Shown here: in pieces, positions 22,055 through 32,000 of the stretch
Numbering within the stretch: position 1 is the first letter of the stretch
How the letters are laid out: every line of letters starts with the position of its first letter
Source: Plazaster borealis
Taxonomy: Eukaryota > Echinodermata > Asteroidea > Forcipulatida > Labidiasteridae
NCBI GenBank assembly: GCA_021014325.1
Contig: CM037461.1
Coordinates: 2,505,501 to 2,569,500 of the forward strand
DNA length: 64,000 bases
Direction of reading: 5' to 3'
Translations under genes and position numbers: made by a program
The notes under the pieces: generated by a model
Database searches by the model: none
The model's input: the letters and a program-made list of their open reading frames with translations, nothing else
What the model was told of the DNA's origin: nothing

Positions 22055-22300
22055 TTTTTATTTTGATCGGTTTGATTCTTTATCGGGACTTTGGCGGCGT
22101 GACCCTCTCGAAACGAGGCAGAAATCCAGAATCGGTACGAGGTACGAAGTGTCTTGTAAAAGGTACGATTTGTCCAGGGTACGCGGGTGAGTGTCCAAAG
22201 TCACTTCGTACCTTGTCCAGGGATACGAAGTGGTCAAAAAAGGTATTATTATACGAAGTGACCATGACACCTTCCGGGTGCGTGGCACGATCGCGCTAAC
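22055..22300. repeat. Cluster of TACGAAGTG and related words
   Basis: The words GGTACGAAGTG, TTCGTACC and ATACGAAGTG occur several times in both orientations between 22135 and 22265. They may be remains of a palindromic element. Boundaries are not clear. Confidence 0.4.
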
Positions 22301-22315
22301 GTTTTCAAGTTTACA

Positions 22316-22552
22316 CTAAGGCATAATAGGTGTGACATGATCCAGGTCTACAAGATCTTGAATGACATCGACCATCTGGAGATACCCGACTTCTTTCATG
22401 TCTCTAATTCGTTCTACGAGGGATATAGCAAGAAGCTTTACAAACAGCATTGCTGACTCCATGTTCGCGGAAGTACAGCTTCTCACAACAACTGAAATTG
22501 TCTCAGCTCCTTCTATAATAAACTCATTCAAAATTAACGTAAAACCTTGATT
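22316..22552 (+). pseudogene. Non-LTR retrotransposon reverse transcriptase, C-terminal remnant
   Basis: One plus frame reads DMIQVYKILNDIDHLEIPDF and then YSKKLYKQH. After a frameshift it continues EIVSAPSIINSFK. These match the post-thumb C-terminal region of CR1/L2-type LINE polymerases (RGDMIxVYKI ... SxxxFK). The copy is frameshifted and shortened, so it is dead. The same family is better preserved at 27695-28165. Confidence 0.65.
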
Positions 22553-23147
22553 GTGAAACTTTATTTGGTAACTATTAATTAAGCAGTGCTCCTCGCTTTG
22601 AACTGTGGTCTGCAGCTAATAGGCCTACCCCTCTTTAAATAGTGTCTATACAATTTAAGTCTTTTATGTGACGGGTCAAAGTCTTTGGCTTTCTACCGAC
22701 CCAAGATTTCTAGCAAGATACAATAATTTAATTATGGTAATGAGCCCCCGTTCCCATTATTGTTCCCCATACCAGGGGGCAGAGCAACACAAACAAAAAA
22801 AGGATTGGCACCTATGGTCGGAATGTCCCTCATTAACATGTCACATGGGACACCCAGCACAACTTTGTTATACATCAACCAATGGCACAGCCTCCTTTCT
22901 AGCTGGAGGTGATCACGTGGGACCGCGACCAGACCATGTGGTGTACCGGTAATCATGAATATTCATTTCATTTCATTTCGGTTGTGAAGCCAAGGACTCT
23001 CAGAAAAACGAAACTTAATCACTATACCAGCCAAGAACCCAAGTGGAGAGAAGACAAGGAAGGAAGTTTCAGTTTTAGATGTGGGAACCCCAGAGAATTA
23101 TTCCAGGAAAAACCCACAGAGTCAGGTAGAGACTGATAACTCAATCC

Positions 23148-23245
23148 ACCTAGTGCCCCCCGTGGGATTCGAACCGGGGTCTTAGAGGTGGAAGGCGAGG
23201 AAAGATACCACTACGCCAACCCAACCACCAACATTTTTGTGTGGA
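23148..23245 (-). mobile_element. tRNA-like SINE head
   Basis: Minus-sense tRNA-like block with inverted B-box GGGATTCGAACCGGGGTCTT and inverted A-box region ACCACTACGCCAACCCAACC. Probably a SINE head; the tail was not delimited. Confidence 0.5.
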
Positions 23246-23440
23246 GGTACGTGTATCCACACAGAAACTCCCGAGAGGGACAGTCTGTATGCCAACAATT
23301 AATATGAAATCGGGTGTGAAAGGTGAGACATATGGGTCAAAACAATTTCCGAACATAATTGATGGTTTTTAATGTTTCATGTGATGTATAAAAAGGTATG
23401 TTCCTTTTTAATCACTCAATTCAGTCATTGTGTTGCATTA

Positions 23441-23690
23441 GGGATCAGGTTGGCTCAGTGGTTTCTTTCCCTGCATGCATTTCCCCTCTGTTGCCCCCCC
23501 GGTTCGAATCCCACCTCAGACCGGAGCCTCGCATTGGGTTTTCAGTCCCTACCTGATTGCCCGGGTTTTCCCCCATTGGGGTTTTCCTCCCACATCTAAA
23601 ACTGAGCATTTCTTCTCGTTTCCTATTCATCCTTTTATTGGCGCTAATTGTGCTGTTGGATGTCCAGGCCTAATCAAATAAATACATTTT
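23441..23690 (+). mobile_element. tRNA-derived SINE, second type
   Basis: A-box-like GGTTGGCTCAGTGGTTTC and B-box GGTTCGAATCCCACCTC are followed by a body with GGGTTTTCC(T/C)CCCACATCT. The same SINE is the spacer of the 1.17-kb tandem unit (32165-32320 and repeats). Confidence 0.75.
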
Positions 23691-23985
23691 TAATAAACAA
23701 TTTTAATGAATGGATTAATAATTTGAATGAACTTGAGGATGAGTGACATTCGGATTACACAGCAGTAGTAGTTTGACAATCATGATTTGGTAATGAGCAA
23801 AATATTAATAAGTATTAGTTAGAAAATTACTCCATGATTGTAGACGATTAAATAAAGGAATTGCATTGACATTATTTTCCGCCGGTGTGGCAAGAGATTC
23901 TGTCCCCATGACGGCAAATTAGTGTGTAAAAAAATTCGTCTGATAGCGCCCTCTTTTGACTAAACTCATTTCCTTTCAATTTACC

Positions 23986-24005
23986 GGGGGGGGGGGGGGG
24001 GGGGG
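23986..24005. repeat. Run of 20 G
   Basis: A single uninterrupted homopolymer. Its exact length is unreliable in most sequencing data. Confidence 0.8.
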
Positions 24006-24238
24006 TCGCACATTTTACACACAACTTTAATCCTACATATAGAAGGTCATGGTGGAAAACCTCCCTTTGGATTTTGGTTTTGCCTGAAACAAAATATTTA
24101 TATTCCGACATTTATTTTCAATTACAATAAACCGGCTTGGCAAAAATGTACCTTTTAGTTTGGCAAAACATTACAACTTAACGAAGTGTAAGTGTACCTT
24201 TTTGTGTGGGTAGTTAATTGTATTTATCAGTAGTATGG

Positions 24239-24279
24239 GTATGGTCAAATTCATATAAATTATATGAATTTGACCATAC
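24239..24279. repeat. Perfect 41-bp palindrome
   Basis: GTATGGTCAAATTCATATAA and its reverse complement flank a single central base at 24259. Dinucleotide TA repeats follow on the right. Confidence 0.9.
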
Positions 24280-24314
24280 TTTATATATATATATTTTTTA
24301 TATATATATATATA

Positions 24315-24433
24315 TTTTTTGGCAAAAGCACCGGCGGCCAATTCACTGCAAAAAAATACACCAGTTTATTATATTATAATAAACTGGTGTATTTTTTTGC
24401 AGTGAATTGGCCGCCGGTGCTTTTGCCAAAAAA
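24315..24433. repeat. Perfect 119-bp palindrome with one-base centre
   Basis: The 59-bp arms are exact reverse complements around 24374. Arm motifs include GGCAAAAGCACCGGCGGCCA and AATTCACTGCAAAAAAATAC. The left side borders a TA/T-rich tract. It may be a whole tiny fold-back element; no target-site duplication was confirmed. Confidence 0.92.
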
Positions 24434-24439
24434 AACCTT

Positions 24440-25227
24440 GCGTCTCTGACCCTTGCAAAAGAAAGGTCTGTAACAATTATATGTATTTATTGTGATTTGT
24501 TAAGCAATTAATTTTACTTATTTTAAGTAAACAATTAATGTTATAATAGATTTTACGTAATCGTATTCAATACACACACAATTCACCACGCACAATATGA
24601 AAGTTTGTTGACCCGCAACACAGCCGTCTGTAAAAGTTTGTTGATCCCTTCTCGCGGGCCCAAGATCCAGTCTGGCCCACCGACTCGAGTGTTCGTTAAC
24701 AAAATACATCATAGTCTGGATACCAGCCCTCTGACCACACGTACGTCCGTCGTATCGCCGGTTCGTTTTGTGGTCATAAAAAAATTGATACAGTTCATTT
24801 CTAAAGGACGGCCCTGTTGATTTTTGAGTTCTTGAAGCATAAGAACTGAGATGTAAACAGCGATGTTGACGTCAAAGGTAAGGATAAATGTGATTTTGGA
24901 GTTATAGAAGTGAAACTAGTTGTTAATGTTATTGGGGAGGAGGCCTAAATATGCCAAACTAGAGTCAAAATAAATGCAGTCGTGGAAGGAAGATCGAATG
25001 GCATGACAATGACTCTGAGTATAATGACGGAACAGGAAAATTCCATTGCGCCATTCCTATTGTACAGGCGGAAGTATTGCACATTGTACGTGTGACTGTA
25101 GTTGTGATTTTAGTTTAATAAATGTTAGTGGTGTTTGAAGCTTTGTATTGTGTGGAAAATAAGGAATAACTATAAATAAATAGTAAACTTGCGGGTGTAT
25201 AGCCCCATTAATAGTGCCAATTCTCTG
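24440..25227. other. Intergenic, nothing recognised
   Basis: No exon-like frame or terminal repeats were seen. Confidence 0.4.
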
Positions 25228-25884
25228 GACTTCCTCCGATCCTTGGCCCTACGCCCCATGCCTCAGGAGGTGTGACATTTTTTTAAAAGAAAAGCTTTTT
25301 TTTTTTTATGCTTTTTTTCCCTTTCACTCATTGTAGCTAATTCATTGACAGGCACATTAATTCGAAAAAGAGCTCACTCGTTTTAAGAAAATTTATGAAG
25401 AAAAATCGGGCGTTACTGACACTTTTTGACTGCCCGGCTTGCGCGATTTTGCTTATGCGCTATGGTCACGCGGTCGGGGTTTCCACGTTTACTTTTCGGC
25501 GCACAGCTAACAGCATTCAACCGCTCATTGGGGGGGCGCAAGGCTGGCAGCGCGTGGGGGCGGCGCGCGTGGTTTTGTGGCGCAGCCGTCGCCAGGCGAA
25601 GGGAAACGCGGGTCATCGGCGCTGTGCGTGAAGGGTAAGCGAGGCAAAACCAGCGCATCTTAGCGCCGAAACAAAGTGGCAGTCAATCAGCAAAACGTAA
25701 CGCCCGTATTTGCATTTTCATAAATTACACCAAAACGAGTGAGCTTCTTTTTCAATGTGCTGTCCACAAATGAGCTACAATAAGTGACAACTGGGGAAAA
25801 AATCGGCATAAAAAACATGTTTTTTTGAAAACAAATGTCACCTCCTGGAGGTACGGTGGGCGGGCCACAAGGATCGGAGGAGTC
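25228..25884. mobile_element. Fold-back element of about 655 bp with GC-rich core
   Basis: Outer ends CCTCCGATCCTTGGCCC and GGGCCACAAGGATCGGAGG are inverted. The inversion continues through CAGGAGGTGTGACA/TGTCACCTCCTGG and CTCACTCGTTTT/AAAACGAGTGAG. The core at 25500-25640 is GC-rich, unlike everything around it, and gives spurious frames on both strands. Confidence 0.75.
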
Positions 25885-25889
25885 AGAGC

Positions 25890-26040
25890 TAGCGGGTGTA
25901 CAACCATGTGTAAAATCTCTTTTGGGAGGAGTGTTGGCTCTGAAAAGAGCCGGTGTGGTCTCGACGTTTCAAACCGTTTACTCTGCTCTGCTCGTCTTTA
26001 CTTTGTTCAGAGCCAACACTCCTTTATTTATAGTTACTCC
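25890..26040 (+). mobile_element. Fragment of inverted-repeat family J
   Basis: ACCATGTGTAAAATCTCTTTT and AAAGAGCCGGTGTGGTCTCG resemble the element at 60742-61325 (CACCATGTAAGAAATCTCTT, AGAAGAGCCGGTTTCTGCTG). It also has its own short inversion, GGAGTGTTGGCTCTGA/CAGAGCCAACACTCC. Confidence 0.6.
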
Positions 26041-26216
26041 TTAATAAATATTGTTTTCCCACCCTTAATCATGTTAATATGAAGTTAAAAATTGAACAAA
26101 AGAATCAGAAGAAAAACCATACCCCAAAACAAAAACAAAACAACAGAAAGTAAAACATTACAATGAAGATTTTATATGAATGACCAATTCCTTAATTTGT
26201 CCTTGTTTTGTCTCCT

Positions 26217-26455
26217 GGGCCCAATTTCATAGAGCTGCTAAGCACAACAATTGCTTAGCATGAAATTTCTTCCTTGATAAAAACAGGATTACCAACCAAA
26301 TTTCCATGTGTTGTATATTGCTTGTTGTATTCAGCTGTTGTTTGCTTATCCTGAAAATCACATGGAAATTTGGTTGGTAATCCTGTTTTTATAAAGGAAG
26401 AAATTTCATGCTAAGCAAATTGTTGTGCTTAGCAGCTCTATGGAATTGGCCCTGC
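26217..26455. mobile_element. Palindromic MITE, family D variant
   Basis: Arms of about 100 bp: CCCAATTTCATAGAGCTGCT ... CAGGATTACCAACCAAATTT and their reverse complement, around a centre at about 26330. The arms are more alike than in most family D copies, suggesting a younger insertion. Confidence 0.82.
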
Positions 26456-26649
26456 TGTTGTTTAGCTTGTGAAGGGGAAATTACATAATTGTTTCTTCTT
26501 CTTTTTCCGATGATGGATATGATGTCATTACTAAACGCTATTTAACCACTTCACATCGGTATTTAAAAAGAAATTCCGTGCCCACCCGTGGTATTATTTT
26601 TCAGAACTTTTTGGAGCTTCTTGAATCTTGATTCATGTGATTGTGAGTA

Positions 26650-27112
26650 AGGCCAAGTAACAAAAGTAACGAGTTTCTCGTCCGGACTTTTTCAGAAAAA
26701 GGAGGAGGCAGGGCTTTACTACTATTTAATATTTTTCAATTTTTTTGCTATTTTTCCAAGATGGCCGCCATGCTAAATATGGCTGGCCAAGGTATATTTA
26801 TTCACAGATATTGTGCTATTTGAGTATACTGATGCATTGCATGACAAAACAAATGATTTGGATCATTTTAGTCCACTTGCTACGCAAGTTTCAAAGATCA
26901 GAAACGGCTGTTGTATTGCAAAGGTGAAAAAGGAGTCTAGACAAAGTCTAGGGCAAAAATAAACCAAGGAACTTCATGTTTTGTTTTGAATTGTTTTGAA
27001 TTGTTTTTATTTTTTTGCTTTTTTTCTGAATAGTAAATAGTAAAAAAAAAGGATGGTGGCTAAAAAGGAGGCGGGCGGGGACGAGAAACTCGTTACTTTT
27101 GTTACTTGGCCT
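26650..27112. mobile_element. TIR element of 463 bp with perfect 34-bp ends
   Basis: The left end AGGCCAAGTAACAAAAGTAA, continuing through CGAGTTTCTCGTCC, is repeated exactly in inverted form at 27079-27112. The interior is noncoding and AT-rich (AAGATGGCCGCCATG near 26758). Identical ends suggest recent activity. Confidence 0.85.
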
Positions 27113-27694
27113 AATCGTTTTCCTTTGAAAATATCATTACCACAATTGAAACCATGACTTGAAAGAGGAAAAATTAAGAAGGTTCTTATAATTAGTTCTG
27201 GGATTTGATGTTGACGTGTGAGAAAATTGAGTAGGCACTCACCGTGATTCGGCGAAAATCTGCTACTGTACAAATGTAGGCTGGAATCTCGGAACGCTCG
27301 GACATGTATCATGCTCTGAGCCAATATAATGACAAACAATAGTGGCATGGCAGACTGTCCATTCTTGTATGCCACGTTTGTACAACAACAGGACAAGATT
27401 ATTTGGAATCGAAGTTACACAATTAACCCCGGGAAATGGATTTCTTTTAACAAGGATGTCCAAAACCTGTAGTCACTCTTTGAATTGTGTATGGATGAAA
27501 CGATGGGGGAATCATGGTAGGTGCCTGCCTCAACACTGGAGTGTCCGGGTGGATAAAAACGTCAGCCGTCCCGCTGTCAGCAAAAAATGTAGGAAATGGT
27601 TTAATGGTTTACAAGGTGTTGTGGCGCAATATACACACATATACATTTACATTTACGGTTTAATGGGAGGTGGGTAGGCTAATGTGCCTTTAAA

Positions 27695-28165
27695 ACCCCA
27701 TATCTCTTCCAGTGACTGTCAAGTTCATTTTTGAAGGCGTTAACACTTGCTGCGCTCGCAACCTGTTGTGGGAGATTATTCCATTCGTTGATTACTCGTT
27801 GGGAGAAGAAGAACATCTAAGTGATTTGGTCAGTCTTGGCTTGAACAGTTTCACTGTGTGTCCCCTAGTGCTGGTGTCTTTTGTTAGTTTGAAGAATCTT
27901 GCGTGGTTTGTCTTCTCAAGCCCTGTGAGAATTTTGAATATTTCGATAAGGTCTCCTCGGATCCTTCATTGTTCTAGACTGTACAGATTTAAAGCCTTTA
28001 GTCTCTTTGCGTAGCTTAGGTGCCTTATCTCCGGTACCAGCTTGGTGGCCCTTCTTTGCACTTTTTCAAGTGTGTTTATGTCCTTCTTTAGTGCTGGATT
28101 CCAAGCTTGGATGCAGTACTCTAAGTGAGGTCTAATGTATGTTTTGTAAAGTGTGGTGTTGATGT
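27695..28165 (-). pseudogene. CR1/L2-like LINE, reverse transcriptase C-terminus
   Basis: The minus frame reads YIRPHLEYCIQAWNPALKK, then VQRRATKLVPEIRHLSYAK, one in-frame stop, GDLIEIFKIL and STRGHTVKLF. After a frameshift it continues FFSQRVINEWNNLPQQV and AFKNELDSHW. This is the thumb and C-terminal part of a non-LTR retrotransposon polymerase. The stop and the frameshift make it inactive; the 5' part is missing. Confidence 0.87.
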
Positions 28166-28440
28166 CTGCTATTGATGAGGTGGCATTTTAATACCGATAC
28201 TGTTATGCTGCCGATCAAACCAGGAACACCGGGGCCAACCCCTTCTCTTTTCAATAAGTGCACTGGGTTCTTTTACGTGCATTACACAACACACGGGACC
28301 AACGGCTTTACGTCCCATCTGAAGGACGCAGAAATAATGATTAAGTGTCTTGCTCAAGGACACAAGTGTCACGGCAGGGACACGAACACACACTCTGCTG
28401 ATCAGAAACACCAGAGCTTAAGTCCGGTGCTCTTAAGCCG
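28166..28440 (-). mobile_element. tRNA-derived SINE, reverse
   Basis: Reverse relative of the SINE at 17019-17372: CAGGAACACCGGGGCCAACC, GTGCACTGGGTTCTTTTACG on the body side, and CACTCTGCTGATCAGAAACA toward the head. It lies directly next to the LINE 3' end. Confidence 0.75.
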
Positions 28441-28750
28441 GCCTCAGGTCGACCTTGCGTCAACAAAAAACAGTCGGCGACTGACTTTTCAGGATCACAC
28501 TGCGCCTGAGACCCCCTAAGACCATCGGGAACTTTTCAGTCGGCGATTATTTTCCACCTGAGCGTAACTGCGATGATTTTAAGACAATCGGAAACAGTCG
28601 CCGCTCGAAAAAATTAATAGTCGCAAGAGTAGAACAATTTCAACTTGTACGACGTGATCCCGACGGTCGGGAACCAATCGCAGTCGACCTGTGAGTATTG
28701 TGCACATCGTGCGTGCGCAAGAAAATTGTAGGTCGACCTGAGGCCGGCTT
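28435..28750. mobile_element. TIR element of 316 bp, 180 bp upstream of the receptor gene
   Basis: Left AAGCCGGCCTCAGGTCGACC and right GGTCGACCTGAGGCCGGCTT are perfect inverted repeats of 21 bp. Inside, CAGTCGGCGACTGAC-like words recur. It is the last recognisable element before exon 1 of the SRCR-WSC-CCP gene and could lie in its promoter. Confidence 0.8.
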
Positions 28751-28930
28751 TATCGGCATGTAAAAAGAATTCTGGTCGAGTGAAAGTTTTAAGCTACAAA
28801 CTCTGCAGTCTTGTGGGCTTTTCTCCCAAATTCGAGCCCTGCCGTACCTAACCTTCCTGCTTGTTTCTATTTGTTTCAGATCAGCTGATATCATATCAAC
28901 ATAGTTTTCTTAAGAGGCTGAAAAATTAAA

Positions 28931-29006
28931 ATGGGTTGTGCAATGGAGCTTGCCGTGTTCTTTCCTTTACTGCTAGCTGTAGCTGTTACGTCGAGTCGCA
29001 TGTCGG
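28931..29006 (+). CDS. Receptor exon 1: signal peptide
   Basis: Begins MGCAMELAVFFPLLLAVAVT, a short n-region followed by a hydrophobic core, then SSRMS. Donor TCGG|GTGAGT. Phase 1 out, which fits the SRCR exon 15.5 kb downstream. A second ATG at 28943 would give a slightly shorter signal peptide. The link to exon 2 rests on phase and on the need for a signal peptide. Confidence 0.75.
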
Positions 29007-32000
29007 GTGAGTTGCAAACTTGTTTTTATCATCAAGTGTTAAAAGTGCAACTGTGAAGGGGCACTTAGGCCATTTTCAGGTGTTTAAAAACAATCTTTTA
29101 AGTTTGCCGGTGCTAAAGTTTGGAACAATATTCCTTCTTCTATAGACCGTGCAAGTCTCGCGCGTTTCAGAACGAGAAAACACGTCAAATGAAGAACATT
29201 TTTTTCTCTGAAATCAAATCTTTGTTTTAAATTATATCTGATGACAAAATCTGAACAACAAAAATACTTATTGTATGTTTATAAAATCAGTTTTAGTTTT
29301 TATAATAAAAACACAAATAATGTGTTAATTTGTTAATTTGTTAATGTGTTAATGTGTTAATTATTATTGAAGCAAAATTAAAACTCTGGGACAAGGATGC
29401 TTATTTGATTTTAACTTTTCAGAAACCACTTATGTGGATTTGCAATGGTCGCATGGGCATAAAATTAACGCTTGACACAGTTTATAGAGGACCCTGACGC
29501 CTCAACAACTATAGACTGCTATGGAAAGGCTTCACGTTGCAATTACAGCATCTGGCGATTATCATTGCGCATCCAAAACAAGCGTTTACATAAGTTTTGT
29601 GATCGGAGGATGAGCACAAAATTCTAAATTTTTTGCAGCAACCGGAAGCTGAGGTCAAGTTTTATTCTCAGGTTTTCTTCGTTATATTGTTGAATTGATT
29701 TTACTTTCATTTGTTATCACTAAGTATTACATTCCCAACAACATGTATTTTTCATGGTAATGAACCACGTTAAACTAAAATAATTGACAAAACAAAATCT
29801 TGCCCACATAAATCTCCATATGGTTGGGACCACAATGGTCCCGGAAGTTCAAATATGCGCGAGACTTGCACAGTCTATTCAAAGTTCCTCCTCCATTGAA
29901 TTTTGTTATGGTTAAGAAACTGTACTTTAAGTAGTTGTTTTTATTCATCAATATTCTAGTCTGTTGTTTATTAAATGTTGGCCATTTTTATGTAAAACAT
30001 GACGTTGATGTAAATCAGCTTTTGCTGATCTTTTTATCCTGTATAAAGATGCTGCAATAAATAAATATCTAATAAATAATAACCCATAATAAAGCTCAAA
30101 ATATTTGTATTATGTGTTTGTCAGTTTGTGGGAAAGCATTGTAACTTCATACCCATGTAGATCGCATCAGGCCACGTTGGTCTTTTCAAAATCGCGAAAA
30201 CTGAACAAATACAATTTCAAGTTGATTGTCATACGTGGACATGCACCAGTCTGCATTTGGTTTCATTTTGGTGAAATTGACACAAGTTTAAACTTGACAC
30301 ACCTGTGTGCTTTACAAATTATATACAACTATGATAGCTGAGAAGTCTTGGCCTCGTTGGTCTTTTAAAAATGGCAAAACTGAACAAATACAATTTCAAG
30401 TTGATTGTTATACAGGAACATGAGCCAGTCTGCATTTGGTTTCATTTTGGTGAAATTGACACAAGTTTAAACTTGACACACCTGTGTGCTTTACAAATTA
30501 TATACAGCTATGATAGCTGAGAAGTCTTGGCCTCGTTGGTCTTTTAAAAATGGCAAAACTGAACAAATACAATTTCAAGTTGATTGTTATACATGTACAT
30601 GTGGTGGACATGAACTAGTCTGCATTTGGTTTCATTTTGGAGAAATTGACAGAGTTTAAACTTGACACACCTGTGTACAAATTATATACAACTACGATAC
30701 ATGTAGCTGAGCAGTCATGCGTGTCCATGCTCCATGATGTAGACAATAGTACAATGTACTGTTTGTACTTTCACACTAAGGTTGAATAGAGCCGAGTGGA
30801 GCGTGAACGAGCAATACATCGTTTCGAGTACATACTAGACTGTACTTTCTGGTATTGAGCATTCACTGTATTAGTGTTTGTGCAGATCCTTAAAAAGTAT
30901 TAAAAAGTCTTAAATTTAACTATCCAAATTTTTAGGCCTTAAAAGGCATTAAAAAGTAATAAATTCAGTTATTGGAGGTCTTTCAACAAATGGATTTAGC
31001 ATTTAATGAGTTTTCCTAACTGCTGATAACGAACTGAATTACGCTGCTGGATGTAAAAAAAAAAAACATCAAGTGTGAGTGGGTATACATGTACATGTAG
31101 CTTTTTCTCCCCTGCTTTATTTACTTACTTTTGGGTCTTAATTTTTTAAGGGTAGCATTTAAAGGGTCTTAAAAAGTCTTAAATTCAACTTTTTATAATG
31201 TCCTTAAAAGGGTGTGTACAACATTGGAAGATTGAAAATATAAATGTTCACAGATTTGCACATCACTTACATGGTATAAAGATGGTCATGGTGGAAAACT
31301 TCCCTTGAAATAGTATTGCTTGAAATGCTATAGTTTTTAGGAAATGAGTAAAACAATTAGTCTTTATCACTGGTGATAAAATTCGATGACATTTGAAAAC
31401 AATGAAAATATATAATGGGGTATTTCACTGTTTTCTCATGACTGCGAAGACCGATTGAGCTTAAACTTTCACAGGTTTGTTATTTCCTGTATATGTCGGG
31501 TCTCATCAAGTGTACCTTTAAACTGAATAATTCTTCAACATCTTCTGTCCACTGGTATGTTCAGGTTTATGGATCACAGTCCTACATGTAGTCGCATTCG
31601 AGGGTCCCTTGGTTTCGTTATCAGAAATTACATCATAAAAACCATTATCGTCAAGCAAACTTGAACCTTGATTCTGATTGATCAATCAACAAGAGTGTGA
31701 TGTAAACCTGTGTATTAAAGGCACTGAACACGTTTGGAAATTGTCAAAGACCAGTGTTCTCATTCGGTGTATCCCAACATATGCATAAAATAACAAGCCT
31801 GTGAAAATTTGGGCTCAAGTGGTCATCGAAGTTGCAAGAAAATGATGAAAGAAAAAACACCCTTGTTGTACAAATTTGTGTGCTTTCAGATAGGAATAAA
31901 AACTTCTTGCAAGAAGTTTTTATTATTTTAGTGAGAAATTACCTCTTTCTTAAAAAACTACGTTACTTCAGAGGGAGTCGTTTCCTACAATGTTTTATAC

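Noticed and set aside
25395..25658. Overlapping GC-rich frames on both strands
   Set aside because: They lie in the core of a fold-back element, overlap in several phases and show no domain.
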